Notes: generated from the sequence alone by a model not told the origin. Shown: positions 26,777 through 35,156, numbered from the stretch's first letter. The stretch is DNA of 64,000 nt from an uncultured Kiritimatiellota bacterium (GCA_944391085.1 CALXSE010000005.1:1-64000), one strand, 5' to 3'. Made by a program: numbers and translations.

Positions 26777-27220
26777 ATGGTGCTTTATTTGATACGGCAT
26801 GGCGCGTACGCCGCGGGTGGGGACGACCCCGGGCTTTCCCCCTTTGGCCTGGCCCAGGCGCGGGCCGCGGGGCGGTTGCTCAGGGAACGGGGCGCGCGCC
26901 CCGGGGCCCTTGTGACGAGCGGTTACCGCCGTGCCCGTGAGACCGCCGCAGCCATCCAGGAGGAGCTCGGCACGGCGCTTGACCCCATCGAGAGCCGGGA
27001 TTTCACGCCCTTCGGCGACCCGGCGGCCATGCGTGCGACGATTGAGGCGCTGGGCGTGCCGGAGGCGTTGGCGGTGGGGCACATGTGTTCGATCGGCGAG
27101 CTGGCGCGGGCGCTGTGCCCGGACGCGCCGCACGTGTTCGGCACCTGCATGGTCGTGGCGCTGGAACGCGTCGGGGAGGAATGGCGCCTGTCGTGGGCGC
27201 AGCGGATGGAGACGGTATGA
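26777..27220 (+). CDS. SixA-like histidine phosphatase
   Basis: 147 residues from ATG 26777 (a GTG at 26768 is possible). LYLIRHGAYA holds the catalytic RHG; SGYRRARETAAAI and AVGHMCSIGELA supply the second Arg and His. Family members such as SixA remove phosphate from His of phosphotransfer domains; the partner here is unknown. A TGCTATCAT extended -10 lies just upstream of the start. It overlaps the transporter gene by ATGA. Confidence 0.85.
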   Translation: MVLYLIRHGAYAAGGDDPGLSPFGLAQARAAGRLLRERGARPGALVTSGYRRARETAAAIQEELGTALDPIESRDFTPFGDPAAMRATIEALGVPEALAVGHMCSIGELARALCPDAPHVFGTCMVVALERVGEEWRLSWAQRMETV

Positions 27221-28587
27221 GCGAGAAGCGTGAGTCGTTGGCCACGAGCCTGGGTTTTTTGTTGGTGTCGGCGGGGTGCGCCGTGGGGCTGGGCAATGTT
27301 TGGCGTTTCCCGTACATCGTCGGCGAGGGCGGCGGGGCGCTCTTCGTGTTGCTGTACATCGTCTTTTTGCTTCTGTTCGGTCTGCCGATGATGGTGGCCG
27401 AGTTCTCGGTGGGGCGCGCGGCGCAGCGTTCGCTTGCCACGGCCTACCCGCAGCTCACGCCGCGTCCGGGGCCTTACAGGGCCATCTCCAGGGTACAGGT
27501 CGCCTGCAACTGGCTGCTGATGATGTACTACACCACCGTCGCCGGCTGGATGATCGCCTATCCTGTCGCCATCCTCTGCGGGTGGTTTGATTTCGCCGAC
27601 CCGGCGGGCTTCCTGGCGGATTTCCAGGGCAACGCCACGGCGCAGCTTTTCTGGATGGCCGTTGTCTGCCTTGTCGGCTTCGGCATCTGCGCGCTGGGGC
27701 TGGAGAAGGGCGTGGAGAGCGTGACCAAGAAGATGATGGCCGCGCTTTTTGTCCTCCTCGTCGGCCTGGCCGCCTATGCGCTGACCCTTGAGGGCGCCGG
27801 CGAGGGCGTGCGGTTTTACCTGATGCCTTCCCTGGAGCCGCTCAGGCACCGGCCGCTCTTCGACATCGTTTTCGACGCGCTGGGGCAGAGCTTCTTCACG
27901 CTTTCGCTGGGCATCGGCTCCATGGCCATCTTCGGTAGCTACACTTCGCGCCGGTACACGCTTCCCGGCGAGTCGGCCAAGATCATCGGCATCGACACCA
28001 CCGTCGCGCTGCTTTCGGGCCTGGTCATTTTCCCGGCGTGCTTTGCCTACGACGTGCGCCCGGATCAGGGCCCCAACCTTATCTTCAACACCCTGCCCGC
28101 CGTCTTTGCGCAGATGCCGGGCGGGCTCTGGATCGGCGCGGCCTTCTTTATCCTGTTGGCATTGGCGGCGCTCACCACCGTCATCGCCGTCTTCGAGAAC
28201 ATCATCGCCATGACGATGGAGGTGCGCGGCTGCACCCGCCACAAGGCCATCAAGCGCGATGCCCCGCTCCTGTTCCTGCTCTCCATCCCCTGCGCGCTTG
28301 GCTTCAACCTGCTTTCGGGCTTCCATCCCCTCGGCGAGGGCTCCACCATCATGGATCTCGAGGACTTCCTCGTCTCCAATATCGCCCTTCCCCTTGGCTC
28401 CCTTTCCATCCTTGTCTTTTGCGTCAGCCGCCGTTACTGGGGGTGGGGCAACTTCCTCAAGGAGGCCAACGCCGGGCGCGGCCTGCGTTTTGGCGACGCG
28501 CTGCGCTTTTACATGGCCTACGTCCTGCCTGTCATCCTCGTGCTGGTCTTCCTGTTGGGCATCTACGTCAAGTTCTTCTACCGTTGA
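27217..28587 (+). CDS. Sodium-dependent transporter, NSS/SNF family
   Basis: 456 residues and about 11-12 membrane helices. The first helix motif SAGCAVGLGNVWRFPYIVGE, with FSVGRAAQRS after helix 2, is diagnostic of LeuT/MhsT-type symporters, which import amino acids or related amines with Na+. SLGIGSMAIFGSYTSRRY matches helix 6-7, and LAALTTVIAVFENII carries the Na2 site. Substrate is not predictable. It is coupled to sixA upstream (4-bp overlap) and ends 1 bp before the MFS gene. Confidence 0.92.
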   Translation: MSEKRESLATSLGFLLVSAGCAVGLGNVWRFPYIVGEGGGALFVLLYIVFLLLFGLPMMVAEFSVGRAAQRSLATAYPQLTPRPGPYRAISRVQVACNWLLMMYYTTVAGWMIAYPVAILCGWFDFADPAGFLADFQGNATAQLFWMAVVCLVGFGICALGLEKGVESVTKKMMAALFVLLVGLAAYALTLEGAGEGVRFYLMPSLEPLRHRPLFDIVFDALGQSFFTLSLGIGSMAIFGSYTSRRYTLPGESAKIIGIDTTVALLSGLVIFPACFAYDVRPDQGPNLIFNTLPAVFAQMPGGLWIGAAFFILLALAALTTVIAVFENIIAMTMEVRGCTRHKAIKRDAPLLFLLSIPCALGFNLLSGFHPLGEGSTIMDLEDFLVSNIALPLGSLSILVFCVSRRYWGWGNFLKEANAGRGLRFGDALRFYMAYVLPVILVLVFLLGIYVKFFYR

Positions 28588-28588
28588 C

Positions 28589-29797
28589 ATGCGCAACCGC
28601 AAGCCTCTCCTGCTTTCCGCCGCCTTCCTTCCGCGCACGCCCGGCCCCATCCGCGCCCGGGTGGCCATCTGTTGCTCCTTCTTCATCCAGGGCGCCACCT
28701 TCGCCACCTGGTGCAGCCGCATCCCGGACGTTCGCGACCGTCTGGGCCTCAACGAGGCCGCCCTTGGCACGCTGCTGCTGGCCATCCCCGTCGGCCAACT
28801 GCTTTCCATGGCGCCGAACGGCTTCCTCGTCGCCCGCTTCGGCAGCCGCCGGATGCTCATCCTCGCCGGCTTTCTTTATCCCGCCGTCCTTCTCTTCCTC
28901 GGTTTCGCGCCGACCGTCCCGCTCCTGGCGCTTGGGCTTCTCGCCGCCGGTTTCGCCGCCAACCTTTCCAACACCGCCGCGAACACCCAGGGCGTTCTTC
29001 TCGAGCATTTCTATCGGCGCTCCATCATCGCCCTTTTCCATGGCATGTGGTCGTGCGCCGGCCTTGCCGCCGTCGCCCTTGCCATGGCCCTGGGGCCCTT
29101 TGGCGTGCCTGCGTGGGCGCATTTCGGCGGCGTGGCTTTGGGCGCCTGGGCGCTCCTCTCGTTCTCCGGCGGCGCGCTTCTTCCCTTCGACCGCGCCGCC
29201 CCCGCCGCCGCGCGGGACGGCATGGCCTGGCGGCCCACGCCCTTCCTCCTTTGGCTTGGCGTCGCCTCGCTTGGCTGCATGGCCTGCGAGGGCGCGGTCT
29301 ATGACTGGGGCGGCGTCTATTTCCGCGACGTCCTTTCCGCCGCACCCGCCCACCAGAGCTATGGTTATTTCGCCTACCTCTGCACGATGGTCGCGGGGCG
29401 TTTCGTGGCCGACCGCATCGTCAACCGCCTGGGCGTCCGCCGCGTGCTCTACGCCGCCGGGGCCTTCATCGCCGGCGGCCTGGCCCTGGCCGTCTGCGCG
29501 CCGTCCTTTGGCGGGCCGGCGGCGATGGTTGGGACGATGGCTGGCTTCGCGCTGGTGGGGTGCGGCACCAGCGCCGTCGTGCCGCTCTGCTGCGGGCTTG
29601 CGGGCAAGGCCCACGGCGTGCCGCCCAGCATCGCCATCGCCCAAATCTCCACCATCGGGTTCTTCGGGTTCCTTGCCGCGCCGCCCCTCATCGGCTACGT
29701 CGCCCACGCCGCGGGGCTCCGGCTCTCCTTTGCCCTCATGGCCGTCGTCGGCCTCCTTGTCCTTTTGGCCACCCGCCGCCTCCGCCTTGCGAGATAA
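28589..29797 (+). CDS. MFS transporter
   Basis: 402 residues with 12 predicted helices. The A-motif-like loop FLVARFGSRRMLI follows helix 2, with VADRIVNRLGVRRVL in the second half. The type (FATWCSRIPDVRDRLGL at the start, TAANTQGVLLE) resembles YbjJ/FucP-like MFS proteins; no substrate can be given. It is last in the sixA-NSS-MFS unit; no strong terminator follows. Confidence 0.85.
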   Translation: MRNRKPLLLSAAFLPRTPGPIRARVAICCSFFIQGATFATWCSRIPDVRDRLGLNEAALGTLLLAIPVGQLLSMAPNGFLVARFGSRRMLILAGFLYPAVLLFLGFAPTVPLLALGLLAAGFAANLSNTAANTQGVLLEHFYRRSIIALFHGMWSCAGLAAVALAMALGPFGVPAWAHFGGVALGAWALLSFSGGALLPFDRAAPAAARDGMAWRPTPFLLWLGVASLGCMACEGAVYDWGGVYFRDVLSAAPAHQSYGYFAYLCTMVAGRFVADRIVNRLGVRRVLYAAGAFIAGGLALAVCAPSFGGPAAMVGTMAGFALVGCGTSAVVPLCCGLAGKAHGVPPSIAIAQISTIGFFGFLAAPPLIGYVAHAAGLRLSFALMAVVGLLVLLATRRLRLAR

Positions 29798-29800
29798 GGC

Positions 29801-29831
29801 TTGACCTGGAGCGTACGCAAGGTGGTATAAC
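29801..29831 (+). promoter_or_regulatory. MerR-type promoter with 19-bp spacer
   Basis: TTGACC (29801-29806) and TATAAC (29826-29831) are both near consensus but are 19 bases apart, the overlong spacing that MerR activators correct by untwisting DNA. The spacer holds ACCTGGAGCG-TACGCAAGGT, a partial dyad as expected for the MerR site. It reads into the merR-type gene 20 bases downstream. Confidence 0.75.
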
Positions 29832-29851
29832 GGACAATCGAAAGGAGCCCC

Positions 29852-30235
29852 ATGACCATCGCCCAAGTCTGCAAACGCTGCAACGTCACCGCCGACACCC
29901 TGCGTTACTATGAGCGCGTCGGCCTCATCCCCGCCGTCCGCCGTTCCCCCAGCGGCATTCGCGACTACACCGAGGGCGACGTCAATTGGGTCACCTTTAT
30001 CCGCCACATGCGCGCCGCCGGCCTGCAGGTCAGCGCCCTTGCCCGCTACGTCGGCCTCTTCCGCAAAGGGGACGCCTCCCTCGCCGAACGCAAGGACATC
30101 CTCATCCGCCAACGCGACCTCCTCGCCAAGCGCATGGAGGCCCAGCGCGAGGTCCTCGCGCGCCTCGACGCCAAAATCGCCAACTATGAGGAACGGTGCG
30201 TCGCCTGGGAGCGCGCCCATCTGCGCAAACCCTGA
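29852..30235 (+). CDS. MerR-family regulator
   Basis: 127 residues. The winged HTH MTIAQVCKRCNVTADTLRYY plus ERVGLIP is typical, followed by the wing (GIRDYTEGDVNWV) and a long dimerisation coiled coil (DILIRQRDLLAKRMEAQREV). It resembles the NmlR/AdhR subgroup: only one Cys (C118) lies in the tail and no metal-binding Cys set is present, so it is not a heavy-metal sensor of the MerR/ZntR type. It probably controls its own promoter; no other target is adjacent. Confidence 0.88.
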   Translation: MTIAQVCKRCNVTADTLRYYERVGLIPAVRRSPSGIRDYTEGDVNWVTFIRHMRAAGLQVSALARYVGLFRKGDASLAERKDILIRQRDLLAKRMEAQREVLARLDAKIANYEERCVAWERAHLRKP

Positions 30236-30237
30236 CG

Positions 30238-30312
30238 TGGAGCCGGCGGTGGGATTCGAACCCACGACCCACTGATTACAAATCAGTAGCTCTGCCACTG
30301 AGCTACACCGGC
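30238..30312 (-). tRNA. tRNA-Thr (anticodon TGT)
   Basis: Minus-strand cloverleaf: acceptor GCCGGTG/CGCCGGC, D-arm GCTC-AGTGGCA-GAGC, anticodon stem CTGAT/ATCAG with loop TTTGTAA (TGT), T-arm GTGGG-TTCGAAT-CCCAC. The 3' CCA is encoded (30238-30240). It lies 2 bases beyond the stop of the convergent merR-type gene. Confidence 0.97.
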
Positions 30313-30616
30313 GAAGGCTTGGCGGCAAGGCCGGGCGTGTCGGTACACGAAGGCTTGCGCCGCTGAAAGCGCCCCTTATGTTAGCAAACGCAAGGTGGAA
30401 AGCAAGCGTCTTTTGCGTTTGCCGTTGCTTTTTTCGCCGTGCGCGGCGATTGGCGCGGGAGCGGAATATCAGCCCTGCCCGCGAGCGTATCTCCCCGTCC
30501 ACATGCCCCTGCAAGGGGTCGATGCCCGACCGCCCTGCCAAGGGAGGATGGCCGCAGGCCTTACAAGCGGGCATCCGGTTGGCCTCAAGGCAACCCGCCA
30601 TGCGGGAGGGGACGGC
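30313..30616. other. Intergenic spacer carrying the tRNA-Thr promoter
   Basis: No gene is seen. The part next to the tRNA has a probable minus-strand promoter; the rest (30410-30616) is GC-rich with small inverted repeats (for example CCGCATGGCGGG region near 30598) and lacks a T-tract terminator for the hydrolase gene that ends at 30617. Confidence 0.5.
30378..30405 (-). promoter_or_regulatory. Promoter for tRNA-Thr
   Basis: On the minus strand TTGCTT (30405-30400), 16-base spacer, TAACAT (30383-30378) with TGC just before it as an extended -10. The tRNA starts about 60 bases downstream. Confidence 0.5.
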
Positions 30617-31264
30617 TTAAAAGTCGGGGGTCTCCTGCAAATAGGGGTTGGCCCGGCGTTCGTGGGCCATGGTGGTGGCCGGGCCGTGGCCGGGGAGCAG
30701 GGTGGTCTCCGGGGCGAGGTCGGCGACAAGGCGCTTGAGCGAGGCGTTGAGCGTGGCGTAGGAGCCGCCGGGGAGATCCGTGCGCCCCACGGATTCCTGG
30801 AAGAGCGTGTCCCCGGTGAAGCAGAGGGGGGCGGGGACGTCTTTCTCGATGAGGACGCATTGCCCGCCGGGGGTGTGGCCGGGCGTGGGGATGAGGCGCG
30901 CCTCGATGCCGCCGCAGGCCCACGCCTCGCCGGCTTCGACGAGGCGCTCTGGTTCGTGCTGGTGGGCGTAGAAGGGCGGATATTGGTTCATCGGGTGGGT
31001 GAAGGCCCACTTGCGCTCCTCGGCCCGCAGGACGACGGGGAGCCCGGGCCAGCGGCGGAGCACGTCGTCCAATGCGCCCAGGTGGTCGAAGTGCCCATGC
31101 GTCAGCACCACGCAGGCGGGCGTGAGCCCGTGCGCGGCGACCGCCTGCTCGATGTGGGGGAAGTCGGCGCCGGGGTCGATGATCCACGCCTGTTTGCCCT
31201 CGCCCCAAACCAGATAGCAATTCTCGGCCAGCGGGCCGGTCTCGACGACGGAATACGTGATCAT
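30617..31264 (-). CDS. Metallo-beta-lactamase-fold hydrolase (YcbL/GloB-like)
   Basis: 215 residues. The zinc ligands THGHFDH, PTPGHTPGG, FTGDTLF and LLPGHGP are in family order, and QESVGRTDLPGG is the typical loop of glyoxalase-II-like YcbL enzymes. It probably hydrolyses a glutathione- or other thioester, but lacks the C-terminal HAGH domain of true GloB. It is monocistronic; AAAGAGATG gives a weak ribosome site. Confidence 0.88.
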   Translation of the reverse strand: MITYSVVETGPLAENCYLVWGEGKQAWIIDPGADFPHIEQAVAAHGLTPACVVLTHGHFDHLGALDDVLRRWPGLPVVLRAEERKWAFTHPMNQYPPFYAHQHEPERLVEAGEAWACGGIEARLIPTPGHTPGGQCVLIEKDVPAPLCFTGDTLFQESVGRTDLPGGSYATLNASLKRLVADLAPETTLLPGHGPATTMAHERRANPYLQETPDF

Positions 31265-31467
31265 CTCTTTCCCCTTGGGCTAAACGTGCTTTCCTTCCTG
31301 CAGGCTGACCTTCGCGCCGACGGCGGCCAAGCCGTCGCCAGAAGTGCGGCAAGTTTCATGGGCGTAGTTTAGCACATTCCAGACCCGCCCGGGCGGCCTC
31401 GCCGCCCCCTGCGCTTCCCGCGTTGCCTGCGTGGCGTACGCGGAGTCGAAGTGTCGTTTTTCTTTTC

Positions 31468-31800
31468 TTACGATTCAAGGGTTTGGTCTAATACAGACTT
31501 TTCCTTAGGGTCAGAAGGCTTCCCCTCGGCCTCGGCTCGGGCCTTCTCCGCCGCCTCCCGACGGCGTTGGAGGCATTGCTCGTGCCTTAGCTTCCCGAGC
31601 TTCTCGACGCCGTTCGGGCGGGCGGGAAACTTCCCGACCCGACGCACGAGGATCTCGCCGCGGGCTATACGGCGAGCCAGCGTCATGATGGATGGGGAAG
31701 AAAAAGCGCCGTAATTCGGTATGCAGGCGAGCTTCTCTGCAACCTTGAAAAGGTTGTTCCTGTCTTCCCTCGTCAGGCTTAGGGTCAGTTCAAGTAGCAT
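31468..31800 (-). CDS. Unknown small protein A, paralogue of the protein encoded at 32075-32281
   Basis: 110 residues from ATG 31800 (GGAAAGG just upstream); a start nine codons earlier exists but homology begins here. Residues 1-50 (LLELTLSLTREDRNNLFKVA then SPSIMTLARRIARGEI) align with the protein at 32075-32281: both have a short beta strand, LxKVA and SPxxxxLxxxIARGxx. The rest is basic and charged (QRRREAAEKARAEAEGK). It overlaps the middle gene by 16 bp. No known domain is recognised. Confidence 0.6.
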   Translation of the reverse strand: MLLELTLSLTREDRNNLFKVAEKLACIPNYGAFSSPSIMTLARRIARGEILVRRVGKFPARPNGVEKLGKLRHEQCLQRRREAAEKARAEAEGKPSDPKEKSVLDQTLES

Positions 31801-32075
31801 TCTTCTTCCTTTCCGATCAGTTTCCATCCGAGGTCATCTGCGAGGCCTCGGAACACGGAGAGGGCGAAGAAGGCGTCCTCGCCGTCCTTGAAGGTGATGA
31901 TGGGCGGGCGGTTCCTGCGCCAGCGGTTCGCGCCGACGTTCTTGGTCATCCCGCTCATCTTCCATTTCCCGTCCGCCTCGTCGAGGTAGAGGGTGGCGAC
32001 GGTCTCGTCGCCGTCGCCAGTCTTGTAGCGGTAGGTCTGTTCGTTGCGCATGGCCGGCATCCATTCTCCGTGCAT
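31785..32075 (-). CDS. Unknown small protein B, middle gene of a three-gene operon
   Basis: 96 residues from ATG 32075, which overlaps the stop of the upstream gene as TGATG; an internal start at 32051 (MRNEQTYRYK) is possible. It looks like a compact beta-rich domain: YRYKTGDGDETVATLYLDEA, then WKMSGMTKNVGANRWRRNRP and IITFKDGEDAFFALSVFRGL. No signal or membrane segment is visible. I do not recognise the family. Overlaps on both sides indicate strict co-expression. Confidence 0.6.
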   Translation of the reverse strand: MHGEWMPAMRNEQTYRYKTGDGDETVATLYLDEADGKWKMSGMTKNVGANRWRRNRPPIITFKDGEDAFFALSVFRGLADDLGWKLIGKEEECYLN

Positions 32076-32281
32076 CAGGGGACGCGCATGGCGGCTTTTT
32101 CGCCGGGGAGGTCGCACGCCACGCTCCCCCGTGCAATCTCAAGCATGAGGCGCGCCGGGGAGGGGAGCCCGGCGTTTACGCCTCTGCCCGCTCGGCTGCC
32201 CACGGACTGTGCCACCTTCGTCAGCGACGCTACGTTTTTTGCTGACAAAGAGACGTTTAAGCTCAACATTTTCTCGCCCAT
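32075..32281 (-). CDS. Unknown small protein C, first gene of a three-gene operon
   Basis: 68 residues from ATG 32281 with AAGGGA five bases upstream. LSLNVSLSAKNVASLTKVAQ and GLPSPARLMLEIARGSV match the N-terminal half of the protein at 31468-31800, so the two are paralogues flanking an unrelated gene. A minus-strand extended -10 TGGTACAAT (32344-32336) lies about 55 bases upstream. GC content of this small operon is lower than that of neighbours, which suggests mobile or phage origin; this is inference. Confidence 0.55.
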   Translation of the reverse strand: MGEKMLSLNVSLSAKNVASLTKVAQSVGSRAGRGVNAGLPSPARLMLEIARGSVACDLPGEKAAMRVP

Positions 32282-32439
32282 CTTAATCCCTTTCTCTGTT
32301 GCAAGATGTCGCCCTTTATGGGTCGAGCCAACCCAATTGTACCATACGGGTTCACCTCGGGGCGCCGCGTTGCACAAACCCTCGCAGCCATTCTGTTTTT
32401 GGTGAGGGAAGCGTTTGTGGCGGGGAGAAAAGAAAAAGC

Positions 32440-32469
32440 TTGCGCGGGGTGGGGGAGGTGTGCTATCAT
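32440..32469 (+). promoter_or_regulatory. Promoter for tRNA-Gln
   Basis: TTGCGC (32440-32445), 18-base spacer, TATCAT (32464-32469) preceded by TGC. The tRNA begins 20 bases further on. Confidence 0.6.
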
Positions 32470-32489
32470 ATGCGGCGTTTTACGTTCCT

Positions 32490-32563
32490 TGCCTCATGGT
32501 GTAACGGTAGCACAACTGACTCTGGATCAGTTTGTCAAGGTTCGAATCCTTGTGAGGCAACCA
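32490..32563 (+). tRNA. tRNA-Gln (anticodon CTG)
   Basis: Acceptor TGCCTCA/TGAGGCA, anticodon stem ACTGA/TCAGT with loop CTCTGGA (CTG), T-arm CAAGG-TTCGAAT-CCTTG, encoded CCA at 32561-32563. The unusual U at position 1 is common in tRNA-Gln. Confidence 0.96.
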
Positions 32564-32570
32564 ACTTGGA

Positions 32571-32602
32571 TGGATTGTGGGGGCTCCCGCAATCCATTTT
32601 TT
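32571..32602 (+). terminator. Rho-independent terminator after tRNA-Gln
   Basis: TGGATTG (32571-32577) pairs with CAATCCA (32590-32596), the inner GGG/CCC extending the stem, followed by TTTTTT (32597-32602). It ends only 13 bases before the Lrp gene start, so Lrp expression needs read-through or an unseen promoter overlapping the tRNA. Confidence 0.85.
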
Positions 32603-32615
32603 GACGGAGGCCGCG

Positions 32616-33098
32616 GTGGTAGAGAGTCTGCTTGAGATCCTGCGCAACAACGCGAAGGAGTCGCCCGAGACGATGGCCAAGATGTTGGGCGTGGCGCCGG
32701 AGGCTGTCTCGGCGGAGATTGCGCGCCTGGAGCGCGAGGGGGTCATCCGCGGCTGGCAGGCCATCGTGAACGACGACCTGCTGCCCAAGGGCCACGTGAC
32801 CGCCGTCATCGAGGTGCGCGTGACGCCCGAGCGCGAGGGCGGGTTCGACCGCATCGCCGAGCAGGTGAGCCGCTTCGAGGAGGTGGACGCGGCGTATCTG
32901 ATGAGCGGGGGGTATGATCTGCTGCTCTTCGTCAGCGGGGCGAGCCTGCTTTCCGTGGCGCGCTTCGTGAGCGAGAAGCTGGCGACCATCCACGGCGTGC
33001 TTTCCACGGCCACGCACTTCAAGCTCAAGACCTACAAGCAGAGCGGCGTGCTGATGGCCAAGCCCGGCGAAGACGGGCGATTGGCGGTGACGCCGTGA
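32616..33098 (+). CDS. Lrp/AsnC-family regulator
   Basis: 160 residues from GTG 32616, chosen because GGAGG lies at 32606-32610 and upstream codons run into the terminator. HTH at about 1-50 (ESPETMAKMLGVAPEAVSAE, EGVIRGWQAIVN) and a RAM ligand domain (HVTAVIEVRV, YLMSGGYDLLLFVSG). Such proteins sense amino acids. The stop overlaps the aminotransferase start (GTGA), the same pairing as yugG-yugH in Bacillus, so it probably regulates that enzyme. Confidence 0.9.
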   Translation: MVESLLEILRNNAKESPETMAKMLGVAPEAVSAEIARLEREGVIRGWQAIVNDDLLPKGHVTAVIEVRVTPEREGGFDRIAEQVSRFEEVDAAYLMSGGYDLLLFVSGASLLSVARFVSEKLATIHGVLSTATHFKLKTYKQSGVLMAKPGEDGRLAVTP

Positions 33099-34264
33099 GC
33101 CTGGGCCCCGAACGCCTGGCCCGGCACATCGTGGGCCTGCCCAAGAGCGGCATCCGCGAGTTCTTCGACATCGTCAGCACCCGCCGGGGCGTCATCTCCC
33201 TGGCCATCGGCGAGCCGGATTTCGACACGCCCTGGCATATCCGCGAGGCCGCCATCGCCTCGCTTGAGCAGGGCAAGAGCCACTACACCGGCAACGCCGG
33301 GCTGGCGGAACTGCGCCGCGCCATCGCCGATTATGTGCGCGACCGCTTCGGCGGGGCGTATGACCCGATGCGCGAGGTGCTCGTCACCGTCGGCGCCTCC
33401 GAGGGGCTGGATCTTGCGCTGCGCGCGTTGCTGAACCCCGGCGACGAGGTGCTCTTCCACGAGCCCTGTTTCGTCAGCTACGGCCCCGAGATCGCCATGG
33501 CCCACGGCGTCCCCGTCCCCGTCGAGACGCGGGTGGAGGACAACTTCCGCCTCTCCATCGACGCCCTCGAGGCCAAGGTCACCCCCCGCACCCGGGCCCT
33601 GCTCGTCAACTTCCCCAACAACCCCACCGGCGCGATCCTCGAGCCCGAGGACGTCCGCGCCATCGCCGATTTCGCGGTGCGGCACGACCTCATCCTGATT
33701 TCCGACGAGATTTACGCCGAGCTCACCTGGGGCGGCAAGCGCCACACCTCCTTCGCCGCCGTGCCCGGGCTCAAGGAGCGCCTCGTCCTCCTCAACGGCT
33801 ACTCGAAGGCCTGGGCGATGACCGGCTTCCGCATGGCCTGGGTCTGCGCCCCCGAGTGGATGATGGACACCATCCTCAAAATCCACCAGTACCAAATCAT
33901 GTGCGCGCCCACGCCCTCGCAGTACGCCGCGCTCGAGGCCATGCGCCAGCCCGCCGAGGACATGGCCCCCATGCTCCGCGCCTACGAGATGCGCCGCAAC
34001 TACCTGCGCGCCGCCTTCGCCGAGGCCGGCATCCCCATGCACAACCCGGCCGGCGCCTTCTACGCCTTCCCGCAGGTCGGCAGGTTCGGCCTCAGCTCGC
34101 GCGACTTCGCCGTGCGCCTGCTCGACGCCGAGAACGTGGCCGTCGTGCCCGGGTCGGCCTTCGGCGCCTGCGGCGAGGGCTTCGTCCGCTGTTCCTATGC
34201 CACCGGCATCGATCAGCTCAAGGAGGCCGCCGCCCGCATCGCCCGCTTCGTCAAGACCCTGTGA
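33095..34264 (+). CDS. Class I/II PLP aminotransferase
   Basis: 389 residues from GTG 33095. SLAIGEPDFDTP, YTGNAGLAELRRAIA, NFPNNPTGA, ISDEIYAEL and NGYSKAWAMTGFR (Schiff-base K238) and a closing VRCSYATG (substrate-carboxylate Arg) mark the aspartate/aromatic aminotransferase fold I group, PatA/YugH branch. It exchanges amino groups between an amino acid and 2-oxoglutarate in the cytoplasm; preferred substrate cannot be fixed. It is coupled to the Lrp-type regulator upstream. Confidence 0.92.
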   Translation: MSLGPERLARHIVGLPKSGIREFFDIVSTRRGVISLAIGEPDFDTPWHIREAAIASLEQGKSHYTGNAGLAELRRAIADYVRDRFGGAYDPMREVLVTVGASEGLDLALRALLNPGDEVLFHEPCFVSYGPEIAMAHGVPVPVETRVEDNFRLSIDALEAKVTPRTRALLVNFPNNPTGAILEPEDVRAIADFAVRHDLILISDEIYAELTWGGKRHTSFAAVPGLKERLVLLNGYSKAWAMTGFRMAWVCAPEWMMDTILKIHQYQIMCAPTPSQYAALEAMRQPAEDMAPMLRAYEMRRNYLRAAFAEAGIPMHNPAGAFYAFPQVGRFGLSSRDFAVRLLDAENVAVVPGSAFGACGEGFVRCSYATGIDQLKEAAARIARFVKTL

Positions 34265-34271
34265 GCCCGCC

Positions 34272-35156
34272 ATGACCCCCGACCGCGCCCCCGCCAAGCC
34301 CAAAATCGCCGTCGTCACGCGCGACGAGGAGGGCATCAGCCTTCAGGACTTCCTCGCCGCGCGCCTGCGCACCACCAAGCGCGCCGCCAAGGCGATGCTC
34401 GACGCCCGCGTCGTCTGGGTCAACCGCAAGCTTGTCTGGATCGCCCGCCACGCGCTGAAGCCCGGCGACAAGGTCGCCTTCGTCGTCAAGCCCGGCACCG
34501 GCGCTAAGCAGAGCAAAGAGGGCGACCGCGCGCCGCACGTCCGCATCCTTTGGCAGGACAGCCGCTACCTCGCCGCCGACAAGCCCGCCGGCCTGCTCAC
34601 CCAGGGCCGCGGCTCCGCCGAGGAGCTCCTCCGCAGGCAGGAAGGCAACCCCGCCATCGCCGCCGTCCACCGCCTGGACAAGGAAACCAGCGGCGTGCTT
34701 CTCTTCGCCAAGGACGCCGAGGCCCTCGAGGCCGCCATCGCCATGTTCCGCACCCATCGCGTGGTCAAGCACTATGCCGCCATCGTCGCCGGGCGCGTCG
34801 AGCGCGAGATGAGCACCCTCACCGAGACGCTCGACGGCGAGCGCGCCGTCACCCACCTCAAGCGCCTCCGCGCCACCCCGGACGCCACCTTCCTGTCCGT
34901 GCGCATCGAGACCGGCCGCACCCACCAGATCCGCCGCCACCTCGCCGGCATCCGCCACCCCGTCGTCGGCGACCGCCAGTACGGCCTCAAGCGGACCGAC
35001 GACCCGCGCCTGCTCTCCGTCACCCGGCAGATGCTCCACGCCCAGGAGCTCGAGCTCCCCAACCCCCTCACCCCCGGCGAACACATCAGGGCCCACGCCC
35101 CCCTCCCGGCCGACTTCCGCGCCGCCCTCAAACTCTTCTCCCTCGGCAAACGCTGA
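34272..35156 (+). CDS. RluA-family 23S/tRNA pseudouridine synthase
   Basis: 294 residues. S4-like RNA-binding domain at about 20-75 ([20 protein letters not shown]), then the catalytic domain with [15 protein letters not shown] (catalytic Asp), RTHQIRRHL and [10 protein letters not shown]. It isomerises uridine in structural RNA; the target position is not given by sequence. It is 7 bp after the aminotransferase gene. Confidence 0.92.
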   Translation: MTPDRAPAKPKIAVVTRDEEGISLQDFLAARLRTTKRAAKAMLDARVVWVNRKLVWIARHALKPGDKVAFVVKPGTGAKQSKEGDRAPHVRILWQDSRYLAADKPAGLLTQGRGSAEELLRRQEGNPAIAAVHRLDKETSGVLLFAKDAEALEAAIAMFRTHRVVKHYAAIVAGRVEREMSTLTETLDGERAVTHLKRLRATPDATFLSVRIETGRTHQIRRHLAGIRHPVVGDRQYGLKRTDDPRLLSVTRQMLHAQELELPNPLTPGEHIRAHAPLPADFRAALKLFSLGKR

